Shown here one piece after another: positions 23,990 to 33,194 of a stretch of 64,000 bases of DNA. Every line of letters starts with the position of its first letter. Within the stretch, counting starts at the first letter, position 1. Below the pieces are notes generated by a model that saw nothing but the letters and a program-made list of their open reading frames with translations, had not been told where the DNA came from and did not search any database. A program made the translations under genes and the position numbers. Location of the stretch: the NCBI RefSeq assembly GCF_016802865.1, contig NZ_JAEVHM010000001.1, forward strand, positions 114,122 to 178,121, read 5' to 3'. The DNA comes from Micromonospora parastrephiae (lineage in GTDB: Bacteria; Actinomycetota; Actinomycetes; Mycobacteriales; Micromonosporaceae).

Positions 23990-24667
23990 ATGAGATTGAC
24001 CCGCCCTGAACTCGTCATGATCGCCCATGTCTGCGACGACTGGGCACCCAACTATTTCCACAACCCGATCCACGGCGGCAAGGACGCGGCCGTCCGCTAC
24101 ATCGCAGACCACCACCTTGACGGATTGCTCATGAAATACGGTCGCCCCAAGATCTGGGATGCCGTTGCCGCTCACCTCGACGCCAACCCCGACATACTCA
24201 CCGCGCCACGCACCACCAGCGCCGAACGCAGCGCCCGCGAGCACGCCCGCAATACCCGCGCAAACAACTTCCTCAGCGCGGCGCTGCACCACCACCAGGC
24301 CGCCCAGCCGTACGAAGCGCTGTCGCTCATCGATCGCGCGGAATTGGCCTCGCCCACCTTCAAGGACTTCACCCAGTACCGACGCGCCGTACGCAGGAAG
24401 CCACCGCTCTTAACCCCGACCGACCTCACCGGAACCAACCTGCGCCACCGCGCCATGCTGCCGCTGGCTGACCCACATCCGGGGCCGCCCGTCATGTATC
24501 ACGGCAGCCAGGCCAGGGGACGGGTTCACCCCGGCCATTTGGTCATCGAAGGTGACTGGCCCGCCGCCATCCCCGAGCACTGCACCGCCACCGACGACGA
24601 ACTCATGGAATGGATAGGCGAAGGGACGGTTCGCGTCTGCACCGGATGCGGACTCGACTGGACCTAA
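23990..24667 (+). CDS. Hypothetical protein with C-terminal Cys pair
   Basis: I start this 225-residue protein at ATG 23990 because GAGAGG (23977-23982) is well placed for it; the ATG at 23975 would overlap that site. The N-terminus is helical (RPELVMIAHVCDDW), the middle is Arg- and Ala-rich, and the end has CTGCGLDW, a possible half zinc site. A phrase with PPVMYHGSQ lies in the C-terminal half. No family is recognised. It is the last + strand gene before the transfer origin region. Confidence 0.6.
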   Translation: MRLTRPELVMIAHVCDDWAPNYFHNPIHGGKDAAVRYIADHHLDGLLMKYGRPKIWDAVAAHLDANPDILTAPRTTSAERSAREHARNTRANNFLSAALHHHQAAQPYEALSLIDRAELASPTFKDFTQYRRAVRRKPPLLTPTDLTGTNLRHRAMLPLADPHPGPPVMYHGSQARGRVHPGHLVIEGDWPAAIPEHCTATDDELMEWIGEGTVRVCTGCGLDWT

Positions 24668-24698
24668 CCATGGTGCCCGCAACGCTGGCCCCACCAAC

Positions 24699-25115
24699 TC
24701 AGGACAGAGCGCCGCGCGAGACATCACCAGCGGAAGCCGGCCTGGCACTTCCGGGCACCGGGACAGCCGTGCGCCGACGACGAGGCACCAACTCGCCCAG
24801 CTCAGCGATTCGGGCGCGCACCGCAGCGCCATCCGCGCTCCGCCGATATGCCCTCACCCGCGCCACGTCCACGCCGGTCAAGTCCGCCGCCAGGCCGTCA
24901 TCGCGCAGCACCGTCGCCAGGACCGCCACGGCCAATTCGTGTGCCGCCGCAGCCGTCCCGACTTCCTGATCCAGGCGCGCGACGACCTCACGCCGACGCC
25001 GCTCCGCGTCCTGGACCGTCCCGGCAGCCTGCTCGACCGCCCGCACCGCGCGCAGCTCCAATTCCTGCCGCCGCCGCAGCGCCCGAGTCGCGTCATTCCC
25101 CGTTTTGCTTGCCAT
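24699..25115 (-). CDS. Small coiled-coil protein divergent from the relaxase, possible relaxosome accessory
   Basis: The 138-residue minus-strand protein is read from the ATG at 25115; the longer frame upstream looks non-coding. Residues 8-75 form an uninterrupted, highly charged amphipathic helix (TRALRRRQELELRAVRAVEQ and so on), probably a coiled coil, followed by a basic C-terminus. Its position, head-to-head with a MobF relaxase across a likely oriT, is where auxiliary nicking proteins often sit (MobC, TrwA and similar). No ribbon-helix-helix signature is evident, so the relaxosome role is inferred from position only. Confidence 0.55.
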   Translation of the reverse strand: MASKTGNDATRALRRRQELELRAVRAVEQAAGTVQDAERRRREVVARLDQEVGTAAAAHELAVAVLATVLRDDGLAADLTGVDVARVRAYRRSADGAAVRARIAELGELVPRRRRTAVPVPGSARPASAGDVSRGALS

Positions 25116-25255
25116 TCCCCGACCGTAGCGACCACCCGGACCAACCCACCAGATAACGCACCAGGCCAATTCGTCTATTCGTTCGATGCTGGCCGCAGTT
25201 CGTCATCTTCCCCGACCGGTCGTTCATCCTCAGCCACGCACTCTGCGGCCTGCCT

Positions 25256-25303
25256 AAACGGCTAGCGCTTCGTTTCTTGCTCGCTTACGGGGGATACACC
25301 CCC
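25256..25303. other. Candidate oriT region
   Basis: Between the coiled-coil gene and the relaxase are two closely spaced inverted repeats: AAACG...CGTTT (25256-25275, with an inner AGCGCT) and GGGGG-ATACA-CCCCC (25289-25303), followed by TTGCATTCTC. Hairpins next to a nic site are typical of MobF origins, and the region has no gene. The exact nick cannot be read from the sequence. Confidence 0.45.
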
Positions 25304-25351
25304 TTGCATTCTCGGCCACCGTCCGATTAGTTGATCTTCTACGGTCGAGTC

Positions 25352-28300
25352 ATGTTGTCCGTCACGCGCATCTCGCCCGGCGACGGCTACCGCTACGTGA
25401 TGGAGCAGGTGGCCGCTGGCCGCCATGACCTGCGACCACTGGGAGATGGAGGGCCGACGCCCTACTACGTCAACGACACCGCGCGGGGGGAGAGCCCCGG
25501 CTGGTGGGCCGGTGACGGCGCCGCCGTCCTTGGCGTCTCCGGCTGGGTGAACGAGCGGCAAATGCGGTATCTCATTGGCCAAGGACGGCACCCGATTGCC
25601 GGTTATCGGCTCGGGCAGAAGTGGCGGATCTACGCGCCGATGACCGACGAGTACCGCGAAGAGGCAGTCCGGCGGGCGTTGGCGCACCTGCCCGCCGACG
25701 CCACGGTGGAGCAGCGCGACAAGGTATGGCACGACATCATGAACGCGCCCGAGCGGCGGGCCGTATCCGCATACGACGTCACCGTCTCCCCCGTCAAATC
25801 CGTATCGCTGCTATGGGCGTTCGGCGACGACGCCGTCAAGCAGGACGTTATGGCCGCGCACCACGCCGGCGTGCGGTCACTCCTCGATCACCTCCAGCGC
25901 CACGGTGCGTTCGCCCGCGCCGGCGCGGGCGGCGTCCGCCAACTCGACACCGCAGGGCTGGCGGCATTGGTCTTCGACCACCGGATGAGCCGCGAGCGCG
26001 ACCCGCAGCTGCACTCGCACGTCGTCGTCTCCAGCAAGGTCCAGACGGTAACCGCGGACGGCGACCCGCAGTGGCTGGCCCTCGACGGCAAGGCCTTCTA
26101 CCGCGCGACGGTCGGCGCCCGGGTCGCCTACGAACGCGCGGTGGAAGTCGAACTTCACCGCCGCCTTGGGGTTACCTTCGGCGCCCGTGATGACTCGGGG
26201 ATCCGCGAAATCGCCGGTTTCAGCGACGCGTCGCTGCGCCACTACGGCAAGCGCCGCGGCGCGATCACCGAGGAGATGAACCGCCGCACCGACAGGCAAG
26301 CACCGGCGACACGATCAGTGGCCGCGCAGTGGCGCCGTCGCGCGCAGGACGCGACGTTGCGGACCCGCCGACCGCACAAGGGCGCCGAGTCCACCCAGCA
26401 GGCCGTGCAGCGCTGGCACGCTGAGGACCGCGCTGCGCGGCTCGACACCGCCGGGCAAGTACGCGGCGTCCTCACTGACGCCGCCCGTGACGACACCGCC
26501 GTCACCGCGCGGCGGATCCTTCGCCGCGCGTCCCGACTACACCCCGACGGCGTCGACGAAGCAGCGCTCCGTGCGGTCGCCGCGCAGCTCGGTGTCCCCG
26601 CCACCGACCACGACCGCGTCATCGACGCGGCCGTGCGTGCCGATGTGCGCCTCGCTCTCGCTCGCGCTCTGCGTAACCTCGGCCGCGAGCGGGCCGTTTT
26701 TGGCCGCGAGCACCTTGAGCTGGCCATCGGCCGGGTCCTCGACATCACCCCCGGCCATTCACCGGAGGCGGACTGGCAGCGGGTGCAAACGCTCGCCGGC
26801 CGGGCCATCGCCGATGGTCTGGGTGGGCTGCGCGTGCTCACACCGCCAGCGCTCGTGCAGTGGGGGCCGAGCCTGCTGCGCGGCAGCGACCGGCACAGCG
26901 AATACACCCGGCACCGCGACCTGCAGATGACCACTCACACGGTCCTCGCCGCCGAGAAGGAAGTCCTCACCTACGCCGGCCGCCGCGGAGCCATCCCCGC
27001 TTCAGCGGCAGCGATCACCTCCGCGACAGCGGCCCTGCGGTTGTCTCCCGAGAAGGAGGCGGCGCTGCGCTGGCTCGTCGGCGACGACCGGCGGGTCACC
27101 GGCGTCGTCGGACCGGCCGGCACCGGCAAGACCTACCTGCAACGCGCCGTCGTCACCGCCGCACGCGACAGCGGTGTGCCGGTGCTCGGCCTCACCGTCG
27201 GACAGTCCGCAGCCCAACTGCTCGCCGACGCCACCGCCGCGCCCGGGCAGGTGCTACGGACCGAGAACATCGCCCGGTGGTTGCACGCCCAACACCGGCC
27301 GCCACCCGGCGCCAACGCCACGGACTGGCAGTTCCGACCCGGGCAATGGCTCATCATCGACGAGGCATCACAGGTCTCCAGCCACGACCTCGCCCGCCTC
27401 GTTACCCACCTCGACAAGGTCAACGGCAAACTCATCCTCGTCGGTGACCCCGAGCAGATCTCCGCGATCGGGCCCGGCGGGTTGTTCCGCTACCTCGACA
27501 GCCTCGGCACCACCACCCACCTCACCGCGGTCCACCGCTTCACCCAACCGTGGGAAGGAGCCGCGTCGCTGCGCTTGCGCGGCGGCGACCTCACCGTCCT
27601 GGCCGAATACGACCGCCGGGGCCGGTTCATCGGCGGGCACCGGGCGCAGCTCGTCGGCCAGATGCTGGACCGGTGGGCAGGCGACATGGCCAGCGGTCTG
27701 CCCAGCATGATGCTCGTCGAAACCGGCGACGAAGCCGCCGATATCGCCCGTCGTGCCCGCGGCATCCTCATCCACGCCGGCCTCGTCCGCGCCGGCCCCG
27801 CCGTGCGCCTGCGTGACGGCAACCACGCCAGCGTCGGCGACATCATCGTCACCCGCCGCAACGACCGGCGCATCGCCGTTGGCGGCACGTTCGTCGCCAA
27901 CCGCGACCGATGGCGCGTCAACGCCGTCACCCGCAGCGGCCAGGTGCAAGTCACCAACCTGCGCACCGCGACGACCACCGTGCTGCCCGCCGCGTACATC
28001 GCGCAGCACGTCCAACTCGCCTACGCCCTCACCGTCGACTCCGTTCAAGGCCAGACCGTGCACACCACCCGCGCGCTCGTCGACGACAACACCTCCCTGG
28101 CCCGCCTCTACGTCATGCTCACCCGCGGAACGACCCTCAACGAGGCGTACATCGTCACCGACGATCACCCTCGCGAAGGAACCCCACCGCAGCCACCCAC
28201 CGCCCGCGTCGCCATCCTGGCCGACATCATGCGCCGCGCCACACCCGACCGCTCCGCCACCGAAACCGAACAACAACTCTGGGCCGACGTCGACGCCCTG

Positions 28301-29611
28301 CACGCCTGGGCACCCATCTACGACGACCTGTCCGCCCGCGCCCGCATCCCCGAATACCTCGCCATCGTCCGGCAGATCAGCGGACGGCAGCTAGCCGACC
28401 GGCTCGCCCGAGACCTCGCGCTGCCCGCGCTCATCGCCCGCCTCACCACCCTGCACGAAGCCGGCCACGACCCCACCGACGTCCTGCGCCGCGCCATCCG
28501 CCCCCGCGAAATTGACTCCGCCGACGACATAGCCGCAGTGCTGTCCTGGCGCATCGACCGCATCATCGGCCGCGCCACCGCCGACCCCACCATCGCCACC
28601 ACACCGGAACTCGCCGCGACCTACACCGAACGCATGCCCGCCAGCCTCACCGGCGACATCGGAGACGCCCTGCGCCAGGTCGCCAACATCTGCGACCGCC
28701 GCGTCCGCGCCCTAGCCAATCTCGCCGCCGATCAGCAACCCGCCTGGGCCCGCGCCCTGGGACACGTCCCCAACGACGCAGCCGGCCGCGACCAATGGCT
28801 AGCCCGCGCCGAGGTCGTCATCACCTACCGCGACCGGCACCAACTCACCAGCGAACACCCCATCGGTCCCGAACCGTCCACCAGTGACATCGCCCGGTGG
28901 AACGCCTGGCACCGCGCCCGCGTCGTCGTCGGCACCGCCACCCTCACCGGCCACCTCACCACCACCGACGACCAAGAACTCACACGCCTGATCACCGCGC
29001 AACGCACCGCCGACGCCGCGGCACCGCCCTACGTCGCCGACCAGCTACGCGACGCGCACCTCACCCTCACCGACACCGAGCAGCGCCACCACGACCTCGC
29101 GCTCCTCCTCACCGCCGTCGACGCCGCCGGCCAACGCGCCACCGCCCACGCACAACAGCTGCGCCCCCGCTGGTGGCAACGCGGGCCATCGCGCACCCGG
29201 ACCCTCAACACCCAGCACGAAACCCAACAGCGGATCGACGCCGCCACCGGTCGGGCTGCCAGTCTGCGAGCGAAGTTGACCAGCTTGCGCGAGGTCATCG
29301 ACCAGCGCCAGGCGCGGGTCACCGACCTCGAGTCCCAGCACCGCACCTGGAGCCGCTGGTACACCAGCGCCCTGCCCACCCGCTACGCCGGACTCGCCGC
29401 CGCAGCCGAACAAGCCCGCCGCACCACAACCCGCCGCACCACCCTGGCCGACGCCATCGCCACCACCACCGCACGAGTCCGAGCGATCGACGAAACCCGC
29501 CCGCAGCCACAAACCACACCGATCACCGGGAGCCTGCCCCAGCACGCCGCCGCCCGGGAACGCACTACCGCCCGTGACCTGGGGACCTCAGAGGGAGCGG
29601 AGATTGACTAA
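25352..29611 (+). CDS. MobF/TrwC-type conjugative relaxase-helicase
   Basis: The 1419-residue protein starts at ATG 25352. The relaxase domain is N-terminal: Tyr13/Tyr15 (GYRYVMEQ) are candidate nicking residues, and the three metal-binding His are His210 (DHRMSR), His221 and His223 (DPQLHSHVVV). A RecD2/TraI-like helicase follows with Walker A GPAGTGKT (about 587), Walker B LIIDEAS (about 667) and a C-terminal TVDSVQGQTV motif. The last 350 residues are charged and coiled-coil-rich. It cuts one strand at oriT, stays bound to the 5' end and unwinds the DNA for export. The next start overlaps its stop. Confidence 0.93.
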   Translation: MLSVTRISPGDGYRYVMEQVAAGRHDLRPLGDGGPTPYYVNDTARGESPGWWAGDGAAVLGVSGWVNERQMRYLIGQGRHPIAGYRLGQKWRIYAPMTDEYREEAVRRALAHLPADATVEQRDKVWHDIMNAPERRAVSAYDVTVSPVKSVSLLWAFGDDAVKQDVMAAHHAGVRSLLDHLQRHGAFARAGAGGVRQLDTAGLAALVFDHRMSRERDPQLHSHVVVSSKVQTVTADGDPQWLALDGKAFYRATVGARVAYERAVEVELHRRLGVTFGARDDSGIREIAGFSDASLRHYGKRRGAITEEMNRRTDRQAPATRSVAAQWRRRAQDATLRTRRPHKGAESTQQAVQRWHAEDRAARLDTAGQVRGVLTDAARDDTAVTARRILRRASRLHPDGVDEAALRAVAAQLGVPATDHDRVIDAAVRADVRLALARALRNLGRERAVFGREHLELAIGRVLDITPGHSPEADWQRVQTLAGRAIADGLGGLRVLTPPALVQWGPSLLRGSDRHSEYTRHRDLQMTTHTVLAAEKEVLTYAGRRGAIPASAAAITSATAALRLSPEKEAALRWLVGDDRRVTGVVGPAGTGKTYLQRAVVTAARDSGVPVLGLTVGQSAAQLLADATAAPGQVLRTENIARWLHAQHRPPPGANATDWQFRPGQWLIIDEASQVSSHDLARLVTHLDKVNGKLILVGDPEQISAIGPGGLFRYLDSLGTTTHLTAVHRFTQPWEGAASLRLRGGDLTVLAEYDRRGRFIGGHRAQLVGQMLDRWAGDMASGLPSMMLVETGDEAADIARRARGILIHAGLVRAGPAVRLRDGNHASVGDIIVTRRNDRRIAVGGTFVANRDRWRVNAVTRSGQVQVTNLRTATTTVLPAAYIAQHVQLAYALTVDSVQGQTVHTTRALVDDNTSLARLYVMLTRGTTLNEAYIVTDDHPREGTPPQPPTARVAILADIMRRATPDRSATETEQQLWADVDALHAWAPIYDDLSARARIPEYLAIVRQISGRQLADRLARDLALPALIARLTTLHEAGHDPTDVLRRAIRPREIDSADDIAAVLSWRIDRIIGRATADPTIATTPELAATYTERMPASLTGDIGDALRQVANICDRRVRALANLAADQQPAWARALGHVPNDAAGRDQWLARAEVVITYRDRHQLTSEHPIGPEPSTSDIARWNAWHRARVVVGTATLTGHLTTTDDQELTRLITAQRTADAAAPPYVADQLRDAHLTLTDTEQRHHDLALLLTAVDAAGQRATAHAQQLRPRWWQRGPSRTRTLNTQHETQQRIDAATGRAASLRAKLTSLREVIDQRQARVTDLESQHRTWSRWYTSALPTRYAGLAAAAEQARRTTTRRTTLADAIATTTARVRAIDETRPQPQTTPITGSLPQHAAARERTTARDLGTSEGAEID

Positions 29612-30678
29612 TGGCCACTCACCCGAGCGCGTTCGTCGACGAGTCCTGGTTCCAGCACAAGCACTCCCCTGGCGCCTACCTGATGGCCGCCGTCATCATC
29701 GACCACGACAGCGTTCCCGCCGCAGAGACCGCCGCGACAGAAGCCGCCGGCATCCACGATGGCTACCATTCCACCGCGCTCTACCACCGCGGACACGTCG
29801 GCACCATCGAAGCGATGCTCGACGTCGTCGCCGAACACTCTGGCTGGTCCGTCGTCTCCGCCCAAGTACCCATCAACCCAGGCAACATGGCCGCCGTACC
29901 GAACAACCCACGCCACGTACACGCACACCTGGAAGGCCAGCGGGAGCACGCCCGACAACTCAGCCTGGAACGGCTCCTGCGCTACCTCAACGGCCAACGA
30001 GTCCGCGACGTCTACCTGGAAACCCGGGGCAGCCCTGCAGAGTGGCGCGACGCTCGGGAGACCGGCAGCCGGCTGCCCAGCATCGACCGCAACGACATCC
30101 GGGCCTACCGCCGGCTCCTCGATCAAGGAGCCATCAGCCACCGCATGCGACTCGTCCACGTCGAAGGTCGCACCGACCCCGGACTCTGGATGGCCGATGC
30201 CGTCGCGTGGTCCGCAGGCCGCGCCATCCGCACCGACGAACCGCAATGGTGGAACCGAATCGGCGATGTCGCCACCATCCTCGAAGCGAGCACCGGTACC
30301 GAACTTCGCCTCAACGAGAGAGGGGCCGCTCCACCAGATGGCGAACGCGACCCCCACAACCTGAGCCAAAGCGCCCAGACCATGTCCTCACCCATATTGT
30401 ACTCCGCCTCGCCAGAGGACCACCAGGTCGGTGCCATCCTCACAAGCCTCGTCGCACAGGCCGAACACGCGCGAACGCCGTCTACGAATCAGCTCACCCG
30501 CGAAGTCCTCGGCTACGTACAGCAGATCGCCGAACGTGTCGAGCGGTTGACCGACACCGTCAACAACATCATCCCGCATCCGGCTGGCGAGGCAGCCCCA
30601 CAGCACGGCGCACCTCAACCCCGTAGCGCCGAGTACGAGAACCCCAGCCCACAGAACTCTCGCGAAATCGATGATTAA
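29611..30678 (+). CDS. DUF3800-like (RNase H fold) protein coupled to the relaxase
   Basis: The 355-residue protein starts in TAATG, sharing one base with the relaxase stop. AFVDESWFQ near the N-terminus, YLMAAVIID, and GLWMADAVAWSAG near residue 190 match the acidic motifs of DUF3800, a family predicted to have an RNase H-like nuclease fold; Asp9, Glu10 and Asp196 are candidate metal ligands. The C-terminal third is probably disordered, with one helix. Tight coupling suggests a role in transfer or processing of transferred DNA; activity is unproven. Confidence 0.7.
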   Translation: MATHPSAFVDESWFQHKHSPGAYLMAAVIIDHDSVPAAETAATEAAGIHDGYHSTALYHRGHVGTIEAMLDVVAEHSGWSVVSAQVPINPGNMAAVPNNPRHVHAHLEGQREHARQLSLERLLRYLNGQRVRDVYLETRGSPAEWRDARETGSRLPSIDRNDIRAYRRLLDQGAISHRMRLVHVEGRTDPGLWMADAVAWSAGRAIRTDEPQWWNRIGDVATILEASTGTELRLNERGAAPPDGERDPHNLSQSAQTMSSPILYSASPEDHQVGAILTSLVAQAEHARTPSTNQLTREVLGYVQQIAERVERLTDTVNNIIPHPAGEAAPQHGAPQPRSAEYENPSPQNSREIDD

Positions 30679-31358
30679 CGCCGGAGGACAGCCGGCGCCA
30701 CGTCCATCACAAAATGCGCGTCCTTGCGCTCAGCGGTCGCCACGAGATGGGTGGAGCACTCCCGGCCACGAGTTCGTCGACTACGGGGCCAGCCCGTCAC
30801 CGACGACGGGGCGGCTTCGCCACCATCGGGCGGTGGGGCCGCTGGCGGGCCGTTCAGCGTGTCGGGGGCAAGGTGGCCTTGCCTCCGGCGACGCGGGGCG
30901 CGGATGGCGGTGAGGCCCGCGACAAGGGTGGGGAATTGGTAGCGGTGCTTCTGAGACCATGGGGTTACGGCATGGCAGTGCAGGCGCTGCTCGCCGCCGA
31001 GGTCGGAGCGGAGGTACGCGTTCGCACAGATGTCGCAGATGAGCAGGCGCTCGCGATCGTGCTCGGCGCCGAGCTGGGTGGGTGTGGTGTGGCAGCGGGC
31101 CCGCCAAGGCGGCCGGGCCCAGACGCTGCCGACCGGTTCGTCGCGGACCGCCCAATGCTCCTCAAGACCGCCGTTCTGGCCTGCCGCCCTCCCCCACAGT
31201 CCCCTGCATGGCCACCACCACGGTGACACAGACAGTGTCAGTCGCCTGTCGACCGGAATCTGTCGCAGCGGGGCTGCCTGCGCTGTGAGTGCTCTCCGCG
31301 TTGCCGTTCGGTCCGAAGCAAACGGCAACACAGCAGGCCGCGCGGCGGGCGGCCACAA
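30675..31358 (-). pseudogene. Possible degraded gene
   Basis: Most of this 700-bp interval looks non-coding. One minus-strand frame contains a plausible fragment around 30950-31170 (HWAVRDEPVGSVWARP, then LLICDICANAYLRSDLGGE and HCHAVTPWS) with a possible C2H2-type metal site, while its flanks are Pro/Arg-rich and unconvincing. I read it as a remnant of a small zinc-binding protein rather than an intact gene. There is nothing else to report between 30679 and 31377. Confidence 0.35.
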
Positions 31359-31377
31359 GGTCTGTCACGGCTTCTGG

Positions 31378-32226
31378 TCAGTACAGCGCTGGTCGGTGGG
31401 CCGCTAGCTTTGCCTGTCGCTGGGCACGGGCGTAGAGCTCCTCCCGGGCGACCATGGGCGGCGACCAGCCGTCGGCCCAGTTGGTCAGGAACCGTTCAGC
31501 TACCTGTTTGCGTGCGGCGGCTGATCCGGCCCGCTGGTATGCCTGATCAGCGAGCAAGTCTGTGGCGAGTTGCTCGTAGTGATCGTCGATGTCGGCGTAC
31601 CGCTGGCGGGCCATCTCATCGGCGCGCTCGCAGGCCAGCCGCACGGCCGTGTGCGTGGCTCGCTCGTCGAGGTCGGCGGGTAGGTGCTGCTGCGCGAACC
31701 GATACCGGCCGCCGCCGGGTTTCTCGGCCCGGAACTGCGCCATCGCAAGCAGTGCCCGCACAGCGGGCTCGGCCAGTTCCTCGCGCTCGTTCTCGCTCAT
31801 CCAGCGCGGCCGGTCGTCGTCTTCATCACCGAGGCCACCGTGGTTAGCGGCGAGCAAGCTCTCCCACTCGGCGTACCAGGACGCGATGTGCTCCCAGAAG
31901 TGCACAACGCCGCCGGCGACGAACGCCATCTCGATGCCCTGCAACTGCCCACGGCGGGCGAGTAGGTGCCGTGGCGGATCGTCCACCGAGTCCCCGTCCG
32001 GATCGAACCGGTCGACCTCCAGGTACAGGGCAGGCGCACACATCCGCTGCGCCAGGTTCAGGAAGCCCGGCAGGTCAATAACCTCCCCGTCGAGTTGCAC
32101 CTCGGGCCCGAGGTCGTGCAACGGCACCGCGGGCACCACAGTCAGGGCGTTCTGCTCAGCGAAGGCGGTCGCCGCCGACCGCAGACTGCTCACCTCGTCC
32201 ACGATGGAGAACTTATCCGCCGCCAC
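31378..32226 (-). CDS. Hypothetical protein
   Basis: The 282-residue minus-strand protein is read from GTG 32226, preferred over the upstream ATG at 32337, which lies inside the neighbouring gene and gives Arg-rich nonsense. It has an alpha/beta N-terminal half (ALYLEVDRFDPDGDSVDD), a GIEMAFVAGGVVHFW segment, then a largely helical charged C-terminal half. No family or catalytic motif is recognised. It lies downstream of the gene at 32273, probably in one operon with the HTH gene at 32739. Confidence 0.6.
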   Translation of the reverse strand: MAADKFSIVDEVSSLRSAATAFAEQNALTVVPAVPLHDLGPEVQLDGEVIDLPGFLNLAQRMCAPALYLEVDRFDPDGDSVDDPPRHLLARRGQLQGIEMAFVAGGVVHFWEHIASWYAEWESLLAANHGGLGDEDDDRPRWMSENEREELAEPAVRALLAMAQFRAEKPGGGRYRFAQQHLPADLDERATHTAVRLACERADEMARQRYADIDDHYEQLATDLLADQAYQRAGSAAARKQVAERFLTNWADGWSPPMVAREELYARAQRQAKLAAHRPALY

Positions 32227-32272
32227 GACTGCCCCGCGCCCGCCACGCTGGCCGCGCCTCTGGCGCAAGCGA

Positions 32273-32584
32273 TCAGCTGCCCAAGGTCGCCACGCGGATG
32301 CCGACGCCTGCGTCACGGAAACTCCTGAGGTAGTCATCGAGCCAGTTCAGGGCTGCCTTCTGCGGCTCGTCGTCGTACTCGTAGATCGTCCACGTCTGCG
32401 AGCCCACCCGGACGCGCTGCACATCCATCCGCCACTGCCCGGCGGCGCGGCCCAACGCCGGATCGGCGTCGAGGACTTGCTGCACCTCGGCGTGCGCCTC
32501 GTCGCGGGTGAGGTAGCCGGGACCGATTGCCGGTCGGGCCAGCAGATCGTCCAACGACACATCCACGTGCAGCGTGTTCCACAT
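32273..32584 (-). CDS. Small hypothetical protein
   Basis: The 103-residue protein is read from ATG 32584; the longer upstream frame is not coding-like. It starts MWNTLHVDVSLDDLL and contains QTWTIYEYDDEPQKAALNWL. The mix of a strand pair and helices suggests a compact domain, but no family is recognised. It precedes the 282-aa gene by 46 nt on the same strand, so the two are probably co-transcribed. Confidence 0.6.
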   Translation of the reverse strand: MWNTLHVDVSLDDLLARPAIGPGYLTRDEAHAEVQQVLDADPALGRAAGQWRMDVQRVRVGSQTWTIYEYDDEPQKAALNWLDDYLRSFRDAGVGIRVATLGS

Positions 32585-32738
32585 GCAGATCAGGAGATCA
32601 CACCGCCGCCGCACGTTAATGCAGCCGGCAGGGTCAGAAATCAGTCCGCGGCTTAGCGTGCTTCCATGCCGGCTGGTGCGGGTGACTGCGCGACGTCGGG
32701 CCAGCCACTGCTCAGGATGGGAGTTCATCAGTGTGCCG

Positions 32739-33194
32739 TCAGCCGGCGCGCGAAGTTGTCCGTCGCGCGAGTTGGTGCAAGGCGGCAAGAATGTGCTCTT
32801 TCTCGGCGGAGGTGGTGCGGGGATCGATAAATCGGTCGCGCACGGCCATAAGAAGCACCTCCATCGCCGTCGCCTCGGGCACCTCTGGCGACGGCGGTGT
32901 CTTGTAGGTCAGCGGGGTGAGGGCGCGCAGGGCAGCACCGAGCGGGAGGTCCAAGGCCGCACAAAACGCCCGCACCTTGGGTAGCTCTGGATGGTGCTGC
33001 CAGTCACCGGAGAGCCACCGAAAGATGGTGGAGCGTCCGACGCCGCTACGTGCCGCCACGTGCGTGATCGACCAGTCATGCTCGTCCTGAGCGGCGTCAA
33101 CGGCGTGGCGCACGAACTGAGCGAACGCGTCCTGCACTGCCCGATCGGTGGCACCCATCTCCTGGCCGTCGCCGTCCCCGTAGTCGGTACCCAA
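32739..33194 (-). CDS. XRE-type helix-turn-helix regulator
   Basis: The 151-residue minus-strand protein starts at TTG 33194 (GGGAGAAG upstream) or at the internal ATG 33158. The HTH is clear: WSITHVAARSGVGRSTIFRW, followed by LSGDWQHHPELPKVRAFCAA, the usual XRE five-helix arrangement. The C-terminal part is helical. It heads a minus-strand group with the genes at 32273 and 31378 and probably controls them. No operator was identified. Confidence 0.75.
   Translation of the reverse strand: MGTDYGDGDGQEMGATDRAVQDAFAQFVRHAVDAAQDEHDWSITHVAARSGVGRSTIFRWLSGDWQHHPELPKVRAFCAALDLPLGAALRALTPLTYKTPPSPEVPEATAMEVLLMAVRDRFIDPRTTSAEKEHILAALHQLARRTTSRAG

Noticed and set aside
24848..25156. Plus-strand frames opposite the coiled-coil gene at 24699-25115
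   Set aside because: Pro/Arg-rich products and no ribosome binding site; the minus-strand helix-rich protein is far better supported.
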